From positions 186,001 through 250,000 of the forward strand of contig NZ_DATBBJ010000073.1 in assembly GCF_036271055.1 (NCBI RefSeq): DNA of 64,000 nt. Direction: 5' to 3'. The position numbers and the translations under genes are program-made. Below are positions 52,606 to 61,589 of this stretch, in pieces. Source of the DNA: Scandinavium sp036271055. Its GTDB lineage: Bacteria > Pseudomonadota > Gammaproteobacteria > Enterobacterales > Enterobacteriaceae. Position 1 is the first letter of the stretch. The number at the start of each line of letters is the position of its first letter. Under the pieces are notes generated by a model. That model was given only the letters and a program-made list of their open reading frames with translations, did not search any database and had not been told where the DNA came from.

Positions 52606-54147
52606 ATGCGTCTTGAAGTTTTTTGTGAGGACCGGCTTGGTCTGACCCGTGAATTACTCGATCTGTTGGTCCTGCGCGGCATTGACCTGCGCGGGATCGA
52701 CATCGACCCCATCGGCCGAATTTACCTGAATTTTGCGGAGCTGGAATTTAACAGTTTCAGCACGCTGATGGCGGAAATCCGCCGCATCGAAGGCGTGACC
52801 GACGTGCGTACCGTGCCGTGGATGCCGTCTGAACGTGAACATCTGGCGCTGAGTGCGTTACTGGAAGCGATGCCGGAACCGGTGCTGTCGCTGGATACCA
52901 AAGGCAAAGTGGAGCTGGGAAATCCGGCGAGCTGCCAGTTGTTCGGTCAGCCACAGGATAAATTGCGCAGTCACCACGCCGCTCAACTGATTAACGGTTT
53001 TAACTTCCAGCGCTGGCTGGAAAGCGCCCCGGTGGAATCTCACGCGGAGCATGTGGTTATCAACGGACAAAACTTCCTGCTGGAAATTACCCCGGTCACA
53101 CTGGAAGGCGAAAATGCCACTCGCGTGCTGATGGGCGCGGTGGTGATGCTGCGTTCTACGCTGCGGATGGGGCGTCAGCTGCAAACCATGACCAGCCAGG
53201 ATGTCAGCGCATTCAGCCAGATTATCGCTGTTAGCCCGAAAATGCGTCATGTGGTTGAGCAGGCCCGCAAACTGGCGATGCTCACTGCGCCGCTGCTGAT
53301 TATCGGTGATACCGGTACGGGGAAAGATTTGCTGGCAAACGCTTGTCATCTTGCCAGTCCGCGCGCGCAGAAGCCGTATCTGGCGCTGAACTGCGCGTCG
53401 ATTCCTGAAGATGCCGTTGAGAGCGAGCTGTTTGGTCACGCGCCGGAAGGCAAAAAAGGCTTCTTCGAGCAGGCCAACGGCGGTTCGGTGCTGCTGGACG
53501 AAATCGGTGAAATGTCGCCAGGCATGCAGGTCAAACTGCTGCGTTTCCTTAACGATGGTACGTTTCGTCGTGTGGGCGAAGATCATGAAGTCCACGTCGA
53601 TGTGCGCGTGATTTGTGCCACGCAGAAAAACCTGGTCGAACTCGTTCAGAAAGGGCTGTTCCGTGAAGATCTCTATTATCGCCTGAACGTGCTGACGCTG
53701 AATCTGCCGCCACTGCGTGATCGTCCGCAGGACATCATGCCGCTGACAGAATTGTTTGTGGCGCGTTTCGCCGATGAGCAGGGCATCGCCCGACCAAAAT
53801 TGGCCGCCGATTTGAACACCGTGCTCACGCGTTATGGCTGGCCGGGTAACGTCCGTCAGCTTAAAAACGCCGTATACCGCGCGTTAACTCAGCTCGAAGG
53901 ATACGAATTGCGTCCGCAGGACATTCTCTTGCCAGATTACGACACGACTACAGTGGCGGTGGGAGAAGACGCGATGGAAGGCTCGCTGGATGATATTACC
54001 AGCCGATTCGAGCGTTCAGTGTTGACCCAGCTTTACCGCAGTTTCCCGAGCACGCGAAAGCTTGCCAAACGTCTGGGCGTTTCGCACACGGCGATTGCCA
54101 ATAAATTGCGGGAATACGGGTTAAGTCAGAAGAAAAACGAAGAGTAA
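52606..54147 (+). CDS. tyrR: Aromatic amino-acid regulator TyrR
   Basis: A 513-residue regulator, the length of E. coli TyrR, starting MRLEVFCEDRLGLTRELLDL. Domains: ACT (about 1-75), PAS (about 78-190), AAA+ (about 205-430) with Walker A GDTGTGKD but without a GAFTGA loop, as expected since TyrR works with sigma-70, and a C-terminal helix-turn-helix (STRKLAKRLGVSHTAIANKL). It represses or activates aromatic biosynthesis and transport genes with tyrosine, phenylalanine or tryptophan as effectors. The ATG at 52606 is chosen by family alignment over 52528. Confidence 0.96.
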   Translation: MRLEVFCEDRLGLTRELLDLLVLRGIDLRGIDIDPIGRIYLNFAELEFNSFSTLMAEIRRIEGVTDVRTVPWMPSEREHLALSALLEAMPEPVLSLDTKGKVELGNPASCQLFGQPQDKLRSHHAAQLINGFNFQRWLESAPVESHAEHVVINGQNFLLEITPVTLEGENATRVLMGAVVMLRSTLRMGRQLQTMTSQDVSAFSQIIAVSPKMRHVVEQARKLAMLTAPLLIIGDTGTGKDLLANACHLASPRAQKPYLALNCASIPEDAVESELFGHAPEGKKGFFEQANGGSVLLDEIGEMSPGMQVKLLRFLNDGTFRRVGEDHEVHVDVRVICATQKNLVELVQKGLFREDLYYRLNVLTLNLPPLRDRPQDIMPLTELFVARFADEQGIARPKLAADLNTVLTRYGWPGNVRQLKNAVYRALTQLEGYELRPQDILLPDYDTTTVAVGEDAMEGSLDDITSRFERSVLTQLYRSFPSTRKLAKRLGVSHTAIANKLREYGLSQKKNEE

Positions 54148-54152
54148 CTGCG

Positions 54153-54180
54153 ATGCCGCCTTCAGTGATGAAGGCGGCAT
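54153..54180. terminator. bidirectional terminator between tyrR and tpx
   Basis: A perfect twelve-base stem, ATGCCGCCTTCA (54153-54164) and TGAAGGCGGCAT (54169-54180), with a four-base GTGA loop, followed by TTTTG on the plus strand. Both convergent genes end next to it. Confidence 0.85.
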
Positions 54181-54200
54181 TTTGTTTCTGACCGAAGCGA

Positions 54201-54707
54201 TTAGGCTTTCAGTGCTTCCAGCGCGGCAGTGTAGTCTGGTTCGTTGGTGATTTCGTTCACCAGCTCGCTCAGTACCACGTTGTCGTTCTCGTCAATCACG
54301 ATGACTGCGCGAGCAGACAGGCCTTTCAGCGCGCCATCTGCGATGCCAACACCGTATTGCTGCAGGAATTCTGGCGCACGCAGGGTGGACAGGGTGATCA
54401 CATTGCTCAGGCCTTCTGCGCCGCAGAAGCGAGACTGGGCGAACGGCAGGTCGGCAGAAATACACAGCACGACAGTGTTGTCGAGCTCGGTTGCCAGCTG
54501 GTTAAATTTACGCACGGATGCCGCGCATACGCCGGTATCAATGCTTGGGAAAATGTTAAGCACTTTACGTTTGCCCGCGAACTGGCTCAGTGCGACGTCG
54601 GAGAGATCTTTGGCAACCAGTGTGAATGCTGGTGCTTTGGCGCCCGCCTGTGGGATAGAGCCCTGAACGGAAACGGGGTTGCCCTGGAAATGCACAGTTT
54701 GTGACAT
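54201..54707 (-). CDS. tpx: Thiol peroxidase Tpx
   Basis: A 168-residue atypical two-cysteine peroxiredoxin, the length of E. coli Tpx. The peroxidatic cysteine is C61 in SIDTGVCAASV and the resolving cysteine C95 in SRFCGAEGL; C82 is also conserved. It reduces lipid and alkyl hydroperoxides in the periplasm or cytoplasm using thioredoxin. Divergent from ycjG. Confidence 0.97.
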   Translation of the reverse strand: MSQTVHFQGNPVSVQGSIPQAGAKAPAFTLVAKDLSDVALSQFAGKRKVLNIFPSIDTGVCAASVRKFNQLATELDNTVVLCISADLPFAQSRFCGAEGLSNVITLSTLRAPEFLQQYGVGIADGALKGLSARAVIVIDENDNVVLSELVNEITNEPDYTAALEALKA

Positions 54708-54809
54708 GATTATCTTCCTGTTTACAAATAGTTAACGTCGCGGCTAGTGTATGACATCCACTGTTAACACGGCAAATCCTTTTAGTGCTGCTAAATCGAG
54801 GTACAGGGA

Positions 54810-55775
54810 ATGAGAAGTTTGAGAGTTTATGAGGAAGCCTGGCCGTTGCATACGCCATTCGTGATCTCGCGCGGGACCCGCAGCGAAGCGAAGGTGGTGG
54901 TGGTCGAAATTGAAGAAAACGGCGTGAAGGGAACCGGCGAATGCACGCCTTATCCTCGTTACGGCGAGAGTATTGATTCGGTGATGGCGCAGATTGTCAG
55001 CATTGGCGAACAGCTTGAAGCGGGGCTGGGCCGGGAAGCGCTACAGCGTCTTTTACCTGCGGGCGCGGCGCGTAATGCCGTGGATTGTGCGTTGTGGGAT
55101 CTCGAAGCGCATAAAGCTGACCGCTCAATCGCGCAGCTCGCCGGGAGCGAATTAGCGTCTAACGTCACTACCGCACAAACGGTGGTGATCGGCACGCCAG
55201 ACCAGATGGCAAATAGCGCCAAAGCGTTGTGGGATAAAGGTGCGCGCCTGTTAAAGGTCAAACTCGACGATCATCTGATCAGTGAAAGAATGGTTGCCAT
55301 TCGCGCTGCGGTGCCGGAAGCCACGCTGATTGTCGATGCGAACGAAGCCTGGCACAGTGACGGACTGGCATCCCGTTGCCAGTTGCTGGCCGATCTCAAC
55401 GTCGCGATGCTGGAGCAACCGTTGCCCGCAGCGGAAGATGCCGCCCTGGCGAATTTCATCCATCCGTTACCGATTTGCGCGGATGAAAGCTGCCATACAC
55501 GTGAAAGCCTGGCAAAACTCGCAGGACGCTACGAGATGATCAACATCAAACTCGACAAAACCGGCGGCTTAACCGAGGCGCTGGCGTTGGCTGCAGAAGC
55601 TAAAGAACAGGGTTTTGGACTGATGCTTGGCTGTATGCTGTGTACCTCTCGCGCGATCAGCGCCGCATTACCGTTGACGCCAAAAGTACGCTTTGCCGAT
55701 CTTGATGGCCCAACCTGGCTTGCCGTTGATGCTGAACCCGCGTTGCGTTTTGGTACGGGTACGCTATACCTGTGA
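54810..55775 (+). CDS. ycjG: L-Ala-D/L-Glu epimerase YcjG
   Basis: A 321-residue enolase-superfamily enzyme, as in E. coli. Features are the KVKLDD lysine (LLKVKLDDH), metal ligands in LIVDANEAW (Asp), LEQPLP (Glu) and CADESCH (Asp), and the second lysine in INIKLDKTGGL. It converts L-Ala-D-Glu released from murein peptides to L-Ala-L-Glu, allowing peptidases to recycle it. Near mpaA and mppA, which act earlier in the same route. Confidence 0.95.
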   Translation: MRSLRVYEEAWPLHTPFVISRGTRSEAKVVVVEIEENGVKGTGECTPYPRYGESIDSVMAQIVSIGEQLEAGLGREALQRLLPAGAARNAVDCALWDLEAHKADRSIAQLAGSELASNVTTAQTVVIGTPDQMANSAKALWDKGARLLKVKLDDHLISERMVAIRAAVPEATLIVDANEAWHSDGLASRCQLLADLNVAMLEQPLPAAEDAALANFIHPLPICADESCHTRESLAKLAGRYEMINIKLDKTGGLTEALALAAEAKEQGFGLMLGCMLCTSRAISAALPLTPKVRFADLDGPTWLAVDAEPALRFGTGTLYL

Positions 55776-55876
55776 GGGTGGCGGTTTATATTTAAACAGT
55801 TTCTGGCACAAAACGATCATTCATCATCAGCGCCACGCGTTTAGCATATTTCCGTGACGAATTTGAGGGTATAGCG

Positions 55877-55996
55877 ATGATTGACTGGGAAGATGAGAGC
55901 GTAGCAACGCAAGACAGATTGATGAAACAGATGATTGATACCGTCGGTATCGTCGTGCTGGTTGTTGCAGTGATTGCCGGTCTGTGCCTTGCCTGA
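55877..55996 (+). CDS. 39-residue single-span membrane protein
   Basis: An ATG at 55877, seven bases after GAGGGT, opens a 39-codon frame: an acidic start (MIDWEDESVATQDRLMKQ) and a hydrophobic segment (IVVLVVAVIAGLCLA) running to the end. A strong terminator follows 20 bases later. Ribosome binding site, frame and terminator together make this a credible small membrane protein. E. coli has recently recognised small proteins in this map interval (YmjE may be the counterpart), but I cannot verify the match, so no symbol is given. Confidence 0.65.
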   Translation: MIDWEDESVATQDRLMKQMIDTVGIVVLVVAVIAGLCLA

Positions 55997-56015
55997 ACAC
56001 CGATGAACTGAAAAG

Positions 56016-56042
56016 AACCCGCAGCGCTTTGGCTTTGCGGGT
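56016..56042. terminator. bidirectional terminator between the small protein gene and mpaA
   Basis: AACCCGCA (56016-56023) pairs with TGCGGGTT (56035-56042), followed by TTTTTA on the plus strand and a shorter T-rich run on the minus strand. Confidence 0.8.
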
Positions 56043-56061
56043 TTTTTATTGGGCGGCTGTT

Positions 56062-56790
56062 TTATTTCGACGTCGGTTTTGACTCTGGGTGCCAGTGCAG
56101 CAACGTGGTCATCGCGGCCAGATATTTTTCGCTGGCCTCGTCTGAGGAAATTGGCGGGAATTCAGCTGTGATGCAGTGCAGGCCAATATCTGCGCACCAG
56201 CTGCCAAAAGAGCCTGGCGTGGCATAGCCCACGCTGGTCACCAGCGGCAGTTCAAAAGAATCGGCCAGCCATTGCCCAAGCGGCGTTTCCTGCGGGTCTT
56301 CAATACAGGCCAGCGGATCGTGGAACGAGACAACCCACGCCGGGTGAATTTTGTGGATCAGCTGGCACAGCGCTTCGGTTTCTGGCTCCGAGCCTGGATT
56401 GTCGCCGGTTAACAACACCACATCACGACTTTCGGCTGAGCTGTTCCAGCGATAGACGGTTTCACCCGCTTTCCAGTTTGCCGCCGGGAAATTACGATTG
56501 AGATCGACCCCGTTGGCATTTGCACGTAACCCCAGTTGGCAGCCATCCGGGTTAACCGTCAGCACCACGTGATGACGACGCAGATCGGGTGCGAGGGTAC
56601 GCAGCGCGCAAGAAAGGGTGACGATTGACGAGTTTTCATCCCCGTGCGTTCCCGCGATAATCAGCCCGCTATTGCTGTTGGCAAGCGGTGCGGGGAACCA
56701 GATAAGCGGCGCGCCAAGCAATGAACGGCCATAGTGTTGTGTTCCCGGTGGAAAAGCGCCGCGCTGCTGGCGTGGTCGAGTGGAAGACAT
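56062..56790 (-). CDS. mpaA: Murein peptide amidase MpaA (M14 zinc carboxypeptidase)
   Basis: A 242-residue cytoplasmic enzyme that cleaves the gamma-D-Glu-diaminopimelate bond in murein tripeptide. Zinc ligands are read in IAGTHGDENSS (H-x-x-E) and WVVSFHDPL (His), the substrate arginine in VDLNRNFPA, and the catalytic Glu near TAEFPP. The family length in E. coli is 242. It releases diaminopimelate and L-Ala-D-Glu, the YcjG substrate. Confidence 0.95.
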   Translation of the reverse strand: MSSTRPRQQRGAFPPGTQHYGRSLLGAPLIWFPAPLANSNSGLIIAGTHGDENSSIVTLSCALRTLAPDLRRHHVVLTVNPDGCQLGLRANANGVDLNRNFPAANWKAGETVYRWNSSAESRDVVLLTGDNPGSEPETEALCQLIHKIHPAWVVSFHDPLACIEDPQETPLGQWLADSFELPLVTSVGYATPGSFGSWCADIGLHCITAEFPPISSDEASEKYLAAMTTLLHWHPESKPTSK

Positions 56791-56990
56791 GCTTAATCCT
56801 GCTTTATTGTGTTGTTTCTGGCAGTGTTGTGCAAAATCGACCGATAATCAAATAGTTTCCTTTTGACCCTTTCTGAAACCTTTTCACTATCACCTTCAAT
56901 TTTTTACCACAAGTCGTTTGCAATTTGCCCTGTTGAAACAAATAATTACCGGTCTATGTTGGCTGGGTTTATTTGAATCAAGGGGATCCC

Positions 56991-58607
56991 ATGAAGTTTC
57001 CTGTATCGTCTGTCTGTTTTGCGCTGGTGCTGAGTGGCGTATCTTCCCAATCTTTTGCGGCTGATGTCCCGCAGGGAACCGTTCTGGCGCAACAGCAGGT
57101 GCTGGTTCGTCACATTAAAGATGAACCTGCCTCGCTGGATCCGGCGAAAGCAGTGGGGTTGCCGGAAATTCAGGTGATCCGCGACCTGTTTGAAGGCCTG
57201 GTGAATCAGGACAGCAAAGGCAATATTATCCCTGGCGTGGCGACCAAATGGCAGACTAACGACAACCGTGTCTGGACATTTACGCTGCGTGATGACGCGA
57301 AATGGTCTGATGGGACGCCTGTCACCGCGCAGGATTTTGTCTACAGCTGGCGTCGCCTGGTTGACCCGAAAACCACTTCTCCGTTTGCCTCGTTTGCCGC
57401 GTTAGCGGGTATGGCGAATGCTCAAGATATTATTGATGGTAAAGCTACTCCGGATAAACTCGGTGTGACGGCAGTGGATGCGAAAACGCTGCGTGTACAG
57501 CTGGATAAACCGCTGCCGTGGTTTGTGAATCTGACCGCCAACTTCTCTCTTTATCCGGTGCAAAAGGCGAACGTCGACAGCGATCCGAACTGGACTCGTC
57601 CGGGCAAATTGATTGGTAATGGCGCTTATGTGCTGAAAGACCGCGTGGTCAACGAAAAGCTGGTGGTTGTACCGAACACAAACTACTGGGATAACGCCAA
57701 AACCGTTATCAAGCAGGTGACGTTTGTGCCGATTAACCAGGAGTCGAATGCCACCAAACGTTACCAGGCCGGCGACATTGATATCACAGAATCTTTCCCA
57801 AAAACGCAGTACAAACAACTGCTGAAACAGATCCCGGGGCAGGTGTATACGCCGCCACAGCTGGGAACGTATTACTACGCATTTAACACGCAGAAAGGCC
57901 CAACCGCAGATGCACGTGTGCGTCTGGCATTGAGCCTGAGCATCGACCGTCGAATTATGGCTGATAAAGTCCTGGGCACAGGGGAAAAACCTGCCTGGCG
58001 CTTTACGCCAGATGTGACAGCAGGCTTTAAGCCGCAGCCGTCTGCCGAAGAGAAAATGAGCCAGGAAGAGCTGAATGCTCAGGCTAAAACTTTGTTAGCG
58101 GCGGCTGGCTACGGCCCGAATCGCCCGTTGAAATTGACGCTGTTGTACAACACATCTGAAAACCACCAGAAAATTGCGATTGCGGTGGCGTCGATGTGGA
58201 AGAAAAACCTCGGCGTGGATGTGAAGCTGCAAAACCAGGAGTGGAAGACGTACATCGACAGCCGAAATACCGGTAATTTCGATGTGATCCGTGCCTCCTG
58301 GGTCGGTGACTACAACGAGCCATCAACCTTCCTGTCGCTGCTGACATCCTCTCACAGCGGCAACATCTCACGCTTTAGCAATCCGGCGTACGATAAAATC
58401 ATTAACCAGGCGACGCAGGAAACGACCGCAGAAGCGCGTAACGCGGATTACAACGAAGCCGAAAAAATCCTCGCCGCTCAGGCACCGATTGCGCCTATTT
58501 ATCAGTACACCAACGGGCGTTTGATCAAGCCGTGGGTCAAAGGCTATCCGATTGATAACCCGGAAGACGTGGCTTACAGCCGTACGATGTATATCATCAA
58601 GCACTGA
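56991..58607 (+). CDS. mppA: Murein tripeptide-binding protein MppA
   Basis: A 538-residue periplasmic peptide-binding protein (E. coli 537) that captures L-Ala-gamma-D-Glu-diaminopimelate and hands it to OppBCDF. AAGGGG before the ATG at 56991 supports the start; the signal peptide ends near SQSFAA. The mature protein shows SBP_bac_5 features (LVRHIKDEPASLDPAKAVGL, WTFTLRDDAKWSDGTPVTAQ). In E. coli ycjY and pgrR lie between mpaA and mppA; both are missing here. Confidence 0.95.
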   Translation: MKFPVSSVCFALVLSGVSSQSFAADVPQGTVLAQQQVLVRHIKDEPASLDPAKAVGLPEIQVIRDLFEGLVNQDSKGNIIPGVATKWQTNDNRVWTFTLRDDAKWSDGTPVTAQDFVYSWRRLVDPKTTSPFASFAALAGMANAQDIIDGKATPDKLGVTAVDAKTLRVQLDKPLPWFVNLTANFSLYPVQKANVDSDPNWTRPGKLIGNGAYVLKDRVVNEKLVVVPNTNYWDNAKTVIKQVTFVPINQESNATKRYQAGDIDITESFPKTQYKQLLKQIPGQVYTPPQLGTYYYAFNTQKGPTADARVRLALSLSIDRRIMADKVLGTGEKPAWRFTPDVTAGFKPQPSAEEKMSQEELNAQAKTLLAAAGYGPNRPLKLTLLYNTSENHQKIAIAVASMWKKNLGVDVKLQNQEWKTYIDSRNTGNFDVIRASWVGDYNEPSTFLSLLTSSHSGNISRFSNPAYDKIINQATQETTAEARNADYNEAEKILAAQAPIAPIYQYTNGRLIKPWVKGYPIDNPEDVAYSRTMYIIKH

Positions 58608-58625
58608 TAAACGGTTTACGTCGAA

Positions 58626-58656
58626 AAGCCCAGGGTGTGATGCTCTGGGTTTTTTT
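58626..58656 (+). terminator. mppA terminator
   Basis: AAGCCCAG and CTCTGGGTTT form a stem around a loop of about ten bases, followed by a run of seven T, about 20 bases past the mppA stop. Confidence 0.75.
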
Positions 58657-58737
58657 ATGCTTAAGACCTTTCTCGAAATGTGGATAACGGAGCGTAAGCC
58701 GACTACGCTTATAAAATATCCTGTATCAGGAGGGGAT

Positions 58738-58950
58738 ATGTTGACACATTCAGAAGCCAAACGTTGGGCGGCTCTCATGCTGAAATCCGCATTGTGCGAT
58801 GGCATGAAAGCTGAGGAAATTTTCAGGCAAGTCCATCTGGTCTGCGATAAGCATGGGAAAGAGTGTCTTGAGGAGCTTATTGAAGAGCTGCTGGTGGAAG
58901 CCGGGCGCATTGGTCCTCAACACAGCGCCGGAGAATATAAGCACCATTAA
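58738..58950 (+). CDS. 70-residue uncharacterised protein
   Basis: A small soluble protein beginning MLTHSEAKRWAALMLKSALC, with a very strong AGGAGGGG just before the ATG at 58738. It is predicted mostly helical (EEIFRQVHLVCDKHGKECLE) with three cysteines. An upstream start at 58552 within mppA is much less likely. A perfect palindromic terminator follows at 58966. No family is recognised; the clear signals on both sides argue it is a real monocistronic gene. Confidence 0.65.
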   Translation: MLTHSEAKRWAALMLKSALCDGMKAEEIFRQVHLVCDKHGKECLEELIEELLVEAGRIGPQHSAGEYKHH

Positions 58951-58965
58951 TGCCATCCGTGCATC

Positions 58966-58987
58966 AAAACCGCCCGCGGGCGGTTTT
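58966..58987. terminator. palindromic terminator
   Basis: AAAACCGCCCG followed directly by CGGGCGGTTTT forms a fully symmetrical hairpin with T-tracts both ways; it serves the 70-residue protein gene and possibly the convergent MHYT-GGDEF-EAL gene. Confidence 0.8.
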
Positions 58988-59039
58988 TTGTTGGCTTTAC
59001 CATCGGGACGCACATGACATCTGATGCATTTTTATCACT

Positions 59040-61157
59040 TCACGCCTGCTTTTTTTGTACGACGGCGTGAACAGGTTCCGGGGGCACATTTTTAGTGCTT
59101 TCCATTTGCGCGAGCAATTGAGGGATCTCTTTTGCTGGCAACGCTTTCGCGAACAGGAACCCTTGCAAATAGCCGCAGCCCAGGCTGGTTAACAGCTGTT
59201 GCTGATCCTGCGTTTCAATCCCTTCCGCGACGACATTCATGTTCATCGAATGGGCGATATCAATGATGGTCGCCACAATCTTGACGTTCTTGCTGTTGTC
59301 GCGAATGTCACGCACGAAACTTTTGTCGATTTTCAGTTCGCGGGCGGGCAGGTTTTTCAGCGTCAGCATATTGGAATAACCGGTGCCGAAATCGTCAATC
59401 GAAACGGTAATGCCCATTCGATTGAAATCATTCAGGATTGCTATACTGCGTTCAAGATTGCGCAGGGCGGTGCTTTCCGTCAGCTCGATGGTCAGGCGCG
59501 ACGGTGGCACGGCATGACGGGCCAACGCGCCACAGAGGGTGTCATAAATGTCGTATTGCTCAAATTGCGCAGCTGAGAGGTTAATCGACAGGCTCCAGTC
59601 CGAATGGCCCTGATCGCCCCATTGCCGCAGTTGTAAACAGGCCTGGTCGATAACCCAGTATCCGACAGGAATGATAAGCCCGGTGTTCTCCAGCGTGGCG
59701 AGAAACACTTCGGGTAGCAAAATCCCTTTTACCGGGTGACGCCAGCGCAGTAGGGCCTCAAAACCGTAAATTGTTTTACTGGCGGAGTGATATTTCGGCT
59801 GATACCACAGCTCGAACTGATCGCGTTCCAGCGCCTGAGTTAAATCTTGCAGAAACTCTGCACCTTCCCAGGCTTTTTGTACCATTTCGGGATGATAAAT
59901 CGCCCAACCGTTACGACCTTGCTGCTTGATGTTATACATCGCTGTGTCGGCCCGCAGTTTCAGTTCCTGCAATGTTTTGCCGTGCTGAGGGAAAAGACTG
60001 ACCCCGGCGCTGAGCGAGACTTGTAATATCTGCCCGGCTTCATAAAACGGGCGACGCACGCAGTCCACCATGCGGGTGACTAAATCTTCTATATCACCTT
60101 GATTGGCGTCCGGGACCAGTAAAATAAACTCATCGCCGCCAAGGCGGGCGAGGGTCATTTTGGGTGACAGGCAAGCGCTGATGCGATTTGCGACCGAGAC
60201 TAATAAGTGGTCGCCGACGTGATGGCCCCACGCATCGTTCACCAGTTTAAAGCGGTCGAGATCCATAAAGACCAGCGCAAACGGGGTCTGGGTAATGTTT
60301 GATTGTTGCAGGCAGGCTTCCAGGCGTAAATCAATCTGGCTGCGGTTCGCAAGCCCGGTCAGGCCGTCAAAACGCGCTTGTTGTTCCAGTTGTTGATTGA
60401 GTAGCTGTAAGTTTTCGGTCAGGCGATTAGTGCGCAGTTGGGAGTCGACCATCGAGATAATCAGCATCACGCCGAGGATCGCAAGCGTCGTGGCAGAGAC
60501 CCAAATTGACAGCCCGAGTTCACTCACGCCACCGCTCATGTAATGCCCCTGGTCTTCAAACTCAGCGGCGCTCATGCCCGTGTAATGCATGGCCGCGATG
60601 GCAATACCCATCACGACTGCCGCTGTCATGCGGTTGATCAACGCCCCTTTGCTGTTGAGTCGCAAGCTGAACGCCAGCCACAAGCCTACGCCGGAGGCGA
60701 CAACAGCAATGATCACCGACAGTCCAACCAGGCCATAATTCCAGTGGATCATGTCCTGCATCATCAACGCCGCCATGCCGACGTAGTGCATGGTAACCAC
60801 ACCGATACTGAGGATAATCGTGGCGAGACACAGGCGTTTAAGTGACAACACGTTGCCATTCACGGCAATATTAATCGACAGGGTCGCGGTCACAACGGCC
60901 ACCAAAAGCGAAACCGCAGTGGTCGCAAAATCGTAATGCATCATCATTGGCATTTTCATCGCCAGCATGCCAATAAAATGCATGGACCAGATACCGATAC
61001 CTAAAGTCGCCCCTCCGGCAAGACGCCAGAAAAGTGCGGCATTTTTATTGGATGCGGCAATTTTTGCTGCGCTATCCAGCGCAACAAATGAGGCAATAAA
61101 GGCGACTAAAAACGAAATGCCGACCAGAACCGGGTCCCACGAAACGTACAGCATCAT
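59040..61157 (-). CDS. MHYT-GGDEF-EAL membrane cyclic-di-GMP protein
   Basis: A protein of about 705 residues (start at 61157, or one codon later). The N-terminal 240 residues form seven membrane segments with three MHYT-type motifs (MHFIGM, MHYVGM, MHYTGM), proposed to bind a metal and sense gas or redox state. A GGDEF domain with intact GGDEF (about 340) and an EAL domain with intact EAL (about 467) and DDFGTGYSN follow. Architecture is like Bacillus YkoW and Pseudomonas MucR. E. coli K-12 has no counterpart here. Whether it makes or degrades cyclic-di-GMP cannot be decided from sequence. Confidence 0.88.
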   Translation of the reverse strand: MMLYVSWDPVLVGISFLVAFIASFVALDSAAKIAASNKNAALFWRLAGGATLGIGIWSMHFIGMLAMKMPMMMHYDFATTAVSLLVAVVTATLSINIAVNGNVLSLKRLCLATIILSIGVVTMHYVGMAALMMQDMIHWNYGLVGLSVIIAVVASGVGLWLAFSLRLNSKGALINRMTAAVVMGIAIAAMHYTGMSAAEFEDQGHYMSGGVSELGLSIWVSATTLAILGVMLIISMVDSQLRTNRLTENLQLLNQQLEQQARFDGLTGLANRSQIDLRLEACLQQSNITQTPFALVFMDLDRFKLVNDAWGHHVGDHLLVSVANRISACLSPKMTLARLGGDEFILLVPDANQGDIEDLVTRMVDCVRRPFYEAGQILQVSLSAGVSLFPQHGKTLQELKLRADTAMYNIKQQGRNGWAIYHPEMVQKAWEGAEFLQDLTQALERDQFELWYQPKYHSASKTIYGFEALLRWRHPVKGILLPEVFLATLENTGLIIPVGYWVIDQACLQLRQWGDQGHSDWSLSINLSAAQFEQYDIYDTLCGALARHAVPPSRLTIELTESTALRNLERSIAILNDFNRMGITVSIDDFGTGYSNMLTLKNLPARELKIDKSFVRDIRDNSKNVKIVATIIDIAHSMNMNVVAEGIETQDQQQLLTSLGCGYLQGFLFAKALPAKEIPQLLAQMESTKNVPPEPVHAVVQKKQA

Positions 61158-61589
61158 GCAATCCACTTCTTTTTAAGTTTGTTAATGTAATGTAACAGCA
61201 AATCCTCAGCCGATGCTATGAAATAAAAGAGAAGAAAGGCTGTATTTCTGCTGATTGGATCGGCGGTTTATCATTTTCTTTGTGAGATAAAACACTATCG
61301 TGCAGAAAGTAAACTAAGCCTTAAGTATTGCTTAAATATTGTATAGCGCCAGTAAACTGAAACGATTTTTGGGAGGGGGCTTTGCGATAATCTGCCATTG
61401 CGAAGCTATGAAACAGGCATTATCAGCGTAAAAAACTACAAATCTGATAACTTTTCAGATAAATAAATTGCCAAAGCCAAACTCACCCTTTTAAACAGTG
61501 AAGATTAATTTCTCATGGAAATCATATTGAAATAGCGAAGGCGGATGCTATAACCATAACACCCCTCCGAGTATGTTGTGAGTTTAATT
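61158..61589. other. intergenic control region between two divergent signalling genes
   Basis: About 430 bases, AT-rich, with no gene visible on either strand. It must hold promoters for the MHYT-GGDEF-EAL gene and the chemoreceptor gene. I looked for a flagellar (sigma-28) promoter pattern before the chemoreceptor gene and found none with acceptable spacing. Confidence 0.5.

Noticed and set aside
61158..61589. Sigma-28 flagellar promoter for the chemoreceptor gene
   Set aside because: TAAACTGA and GCGATAAT words occur near 61355-61392, but their spacing is about 23 bases, too long for the consensus gap of about 11.
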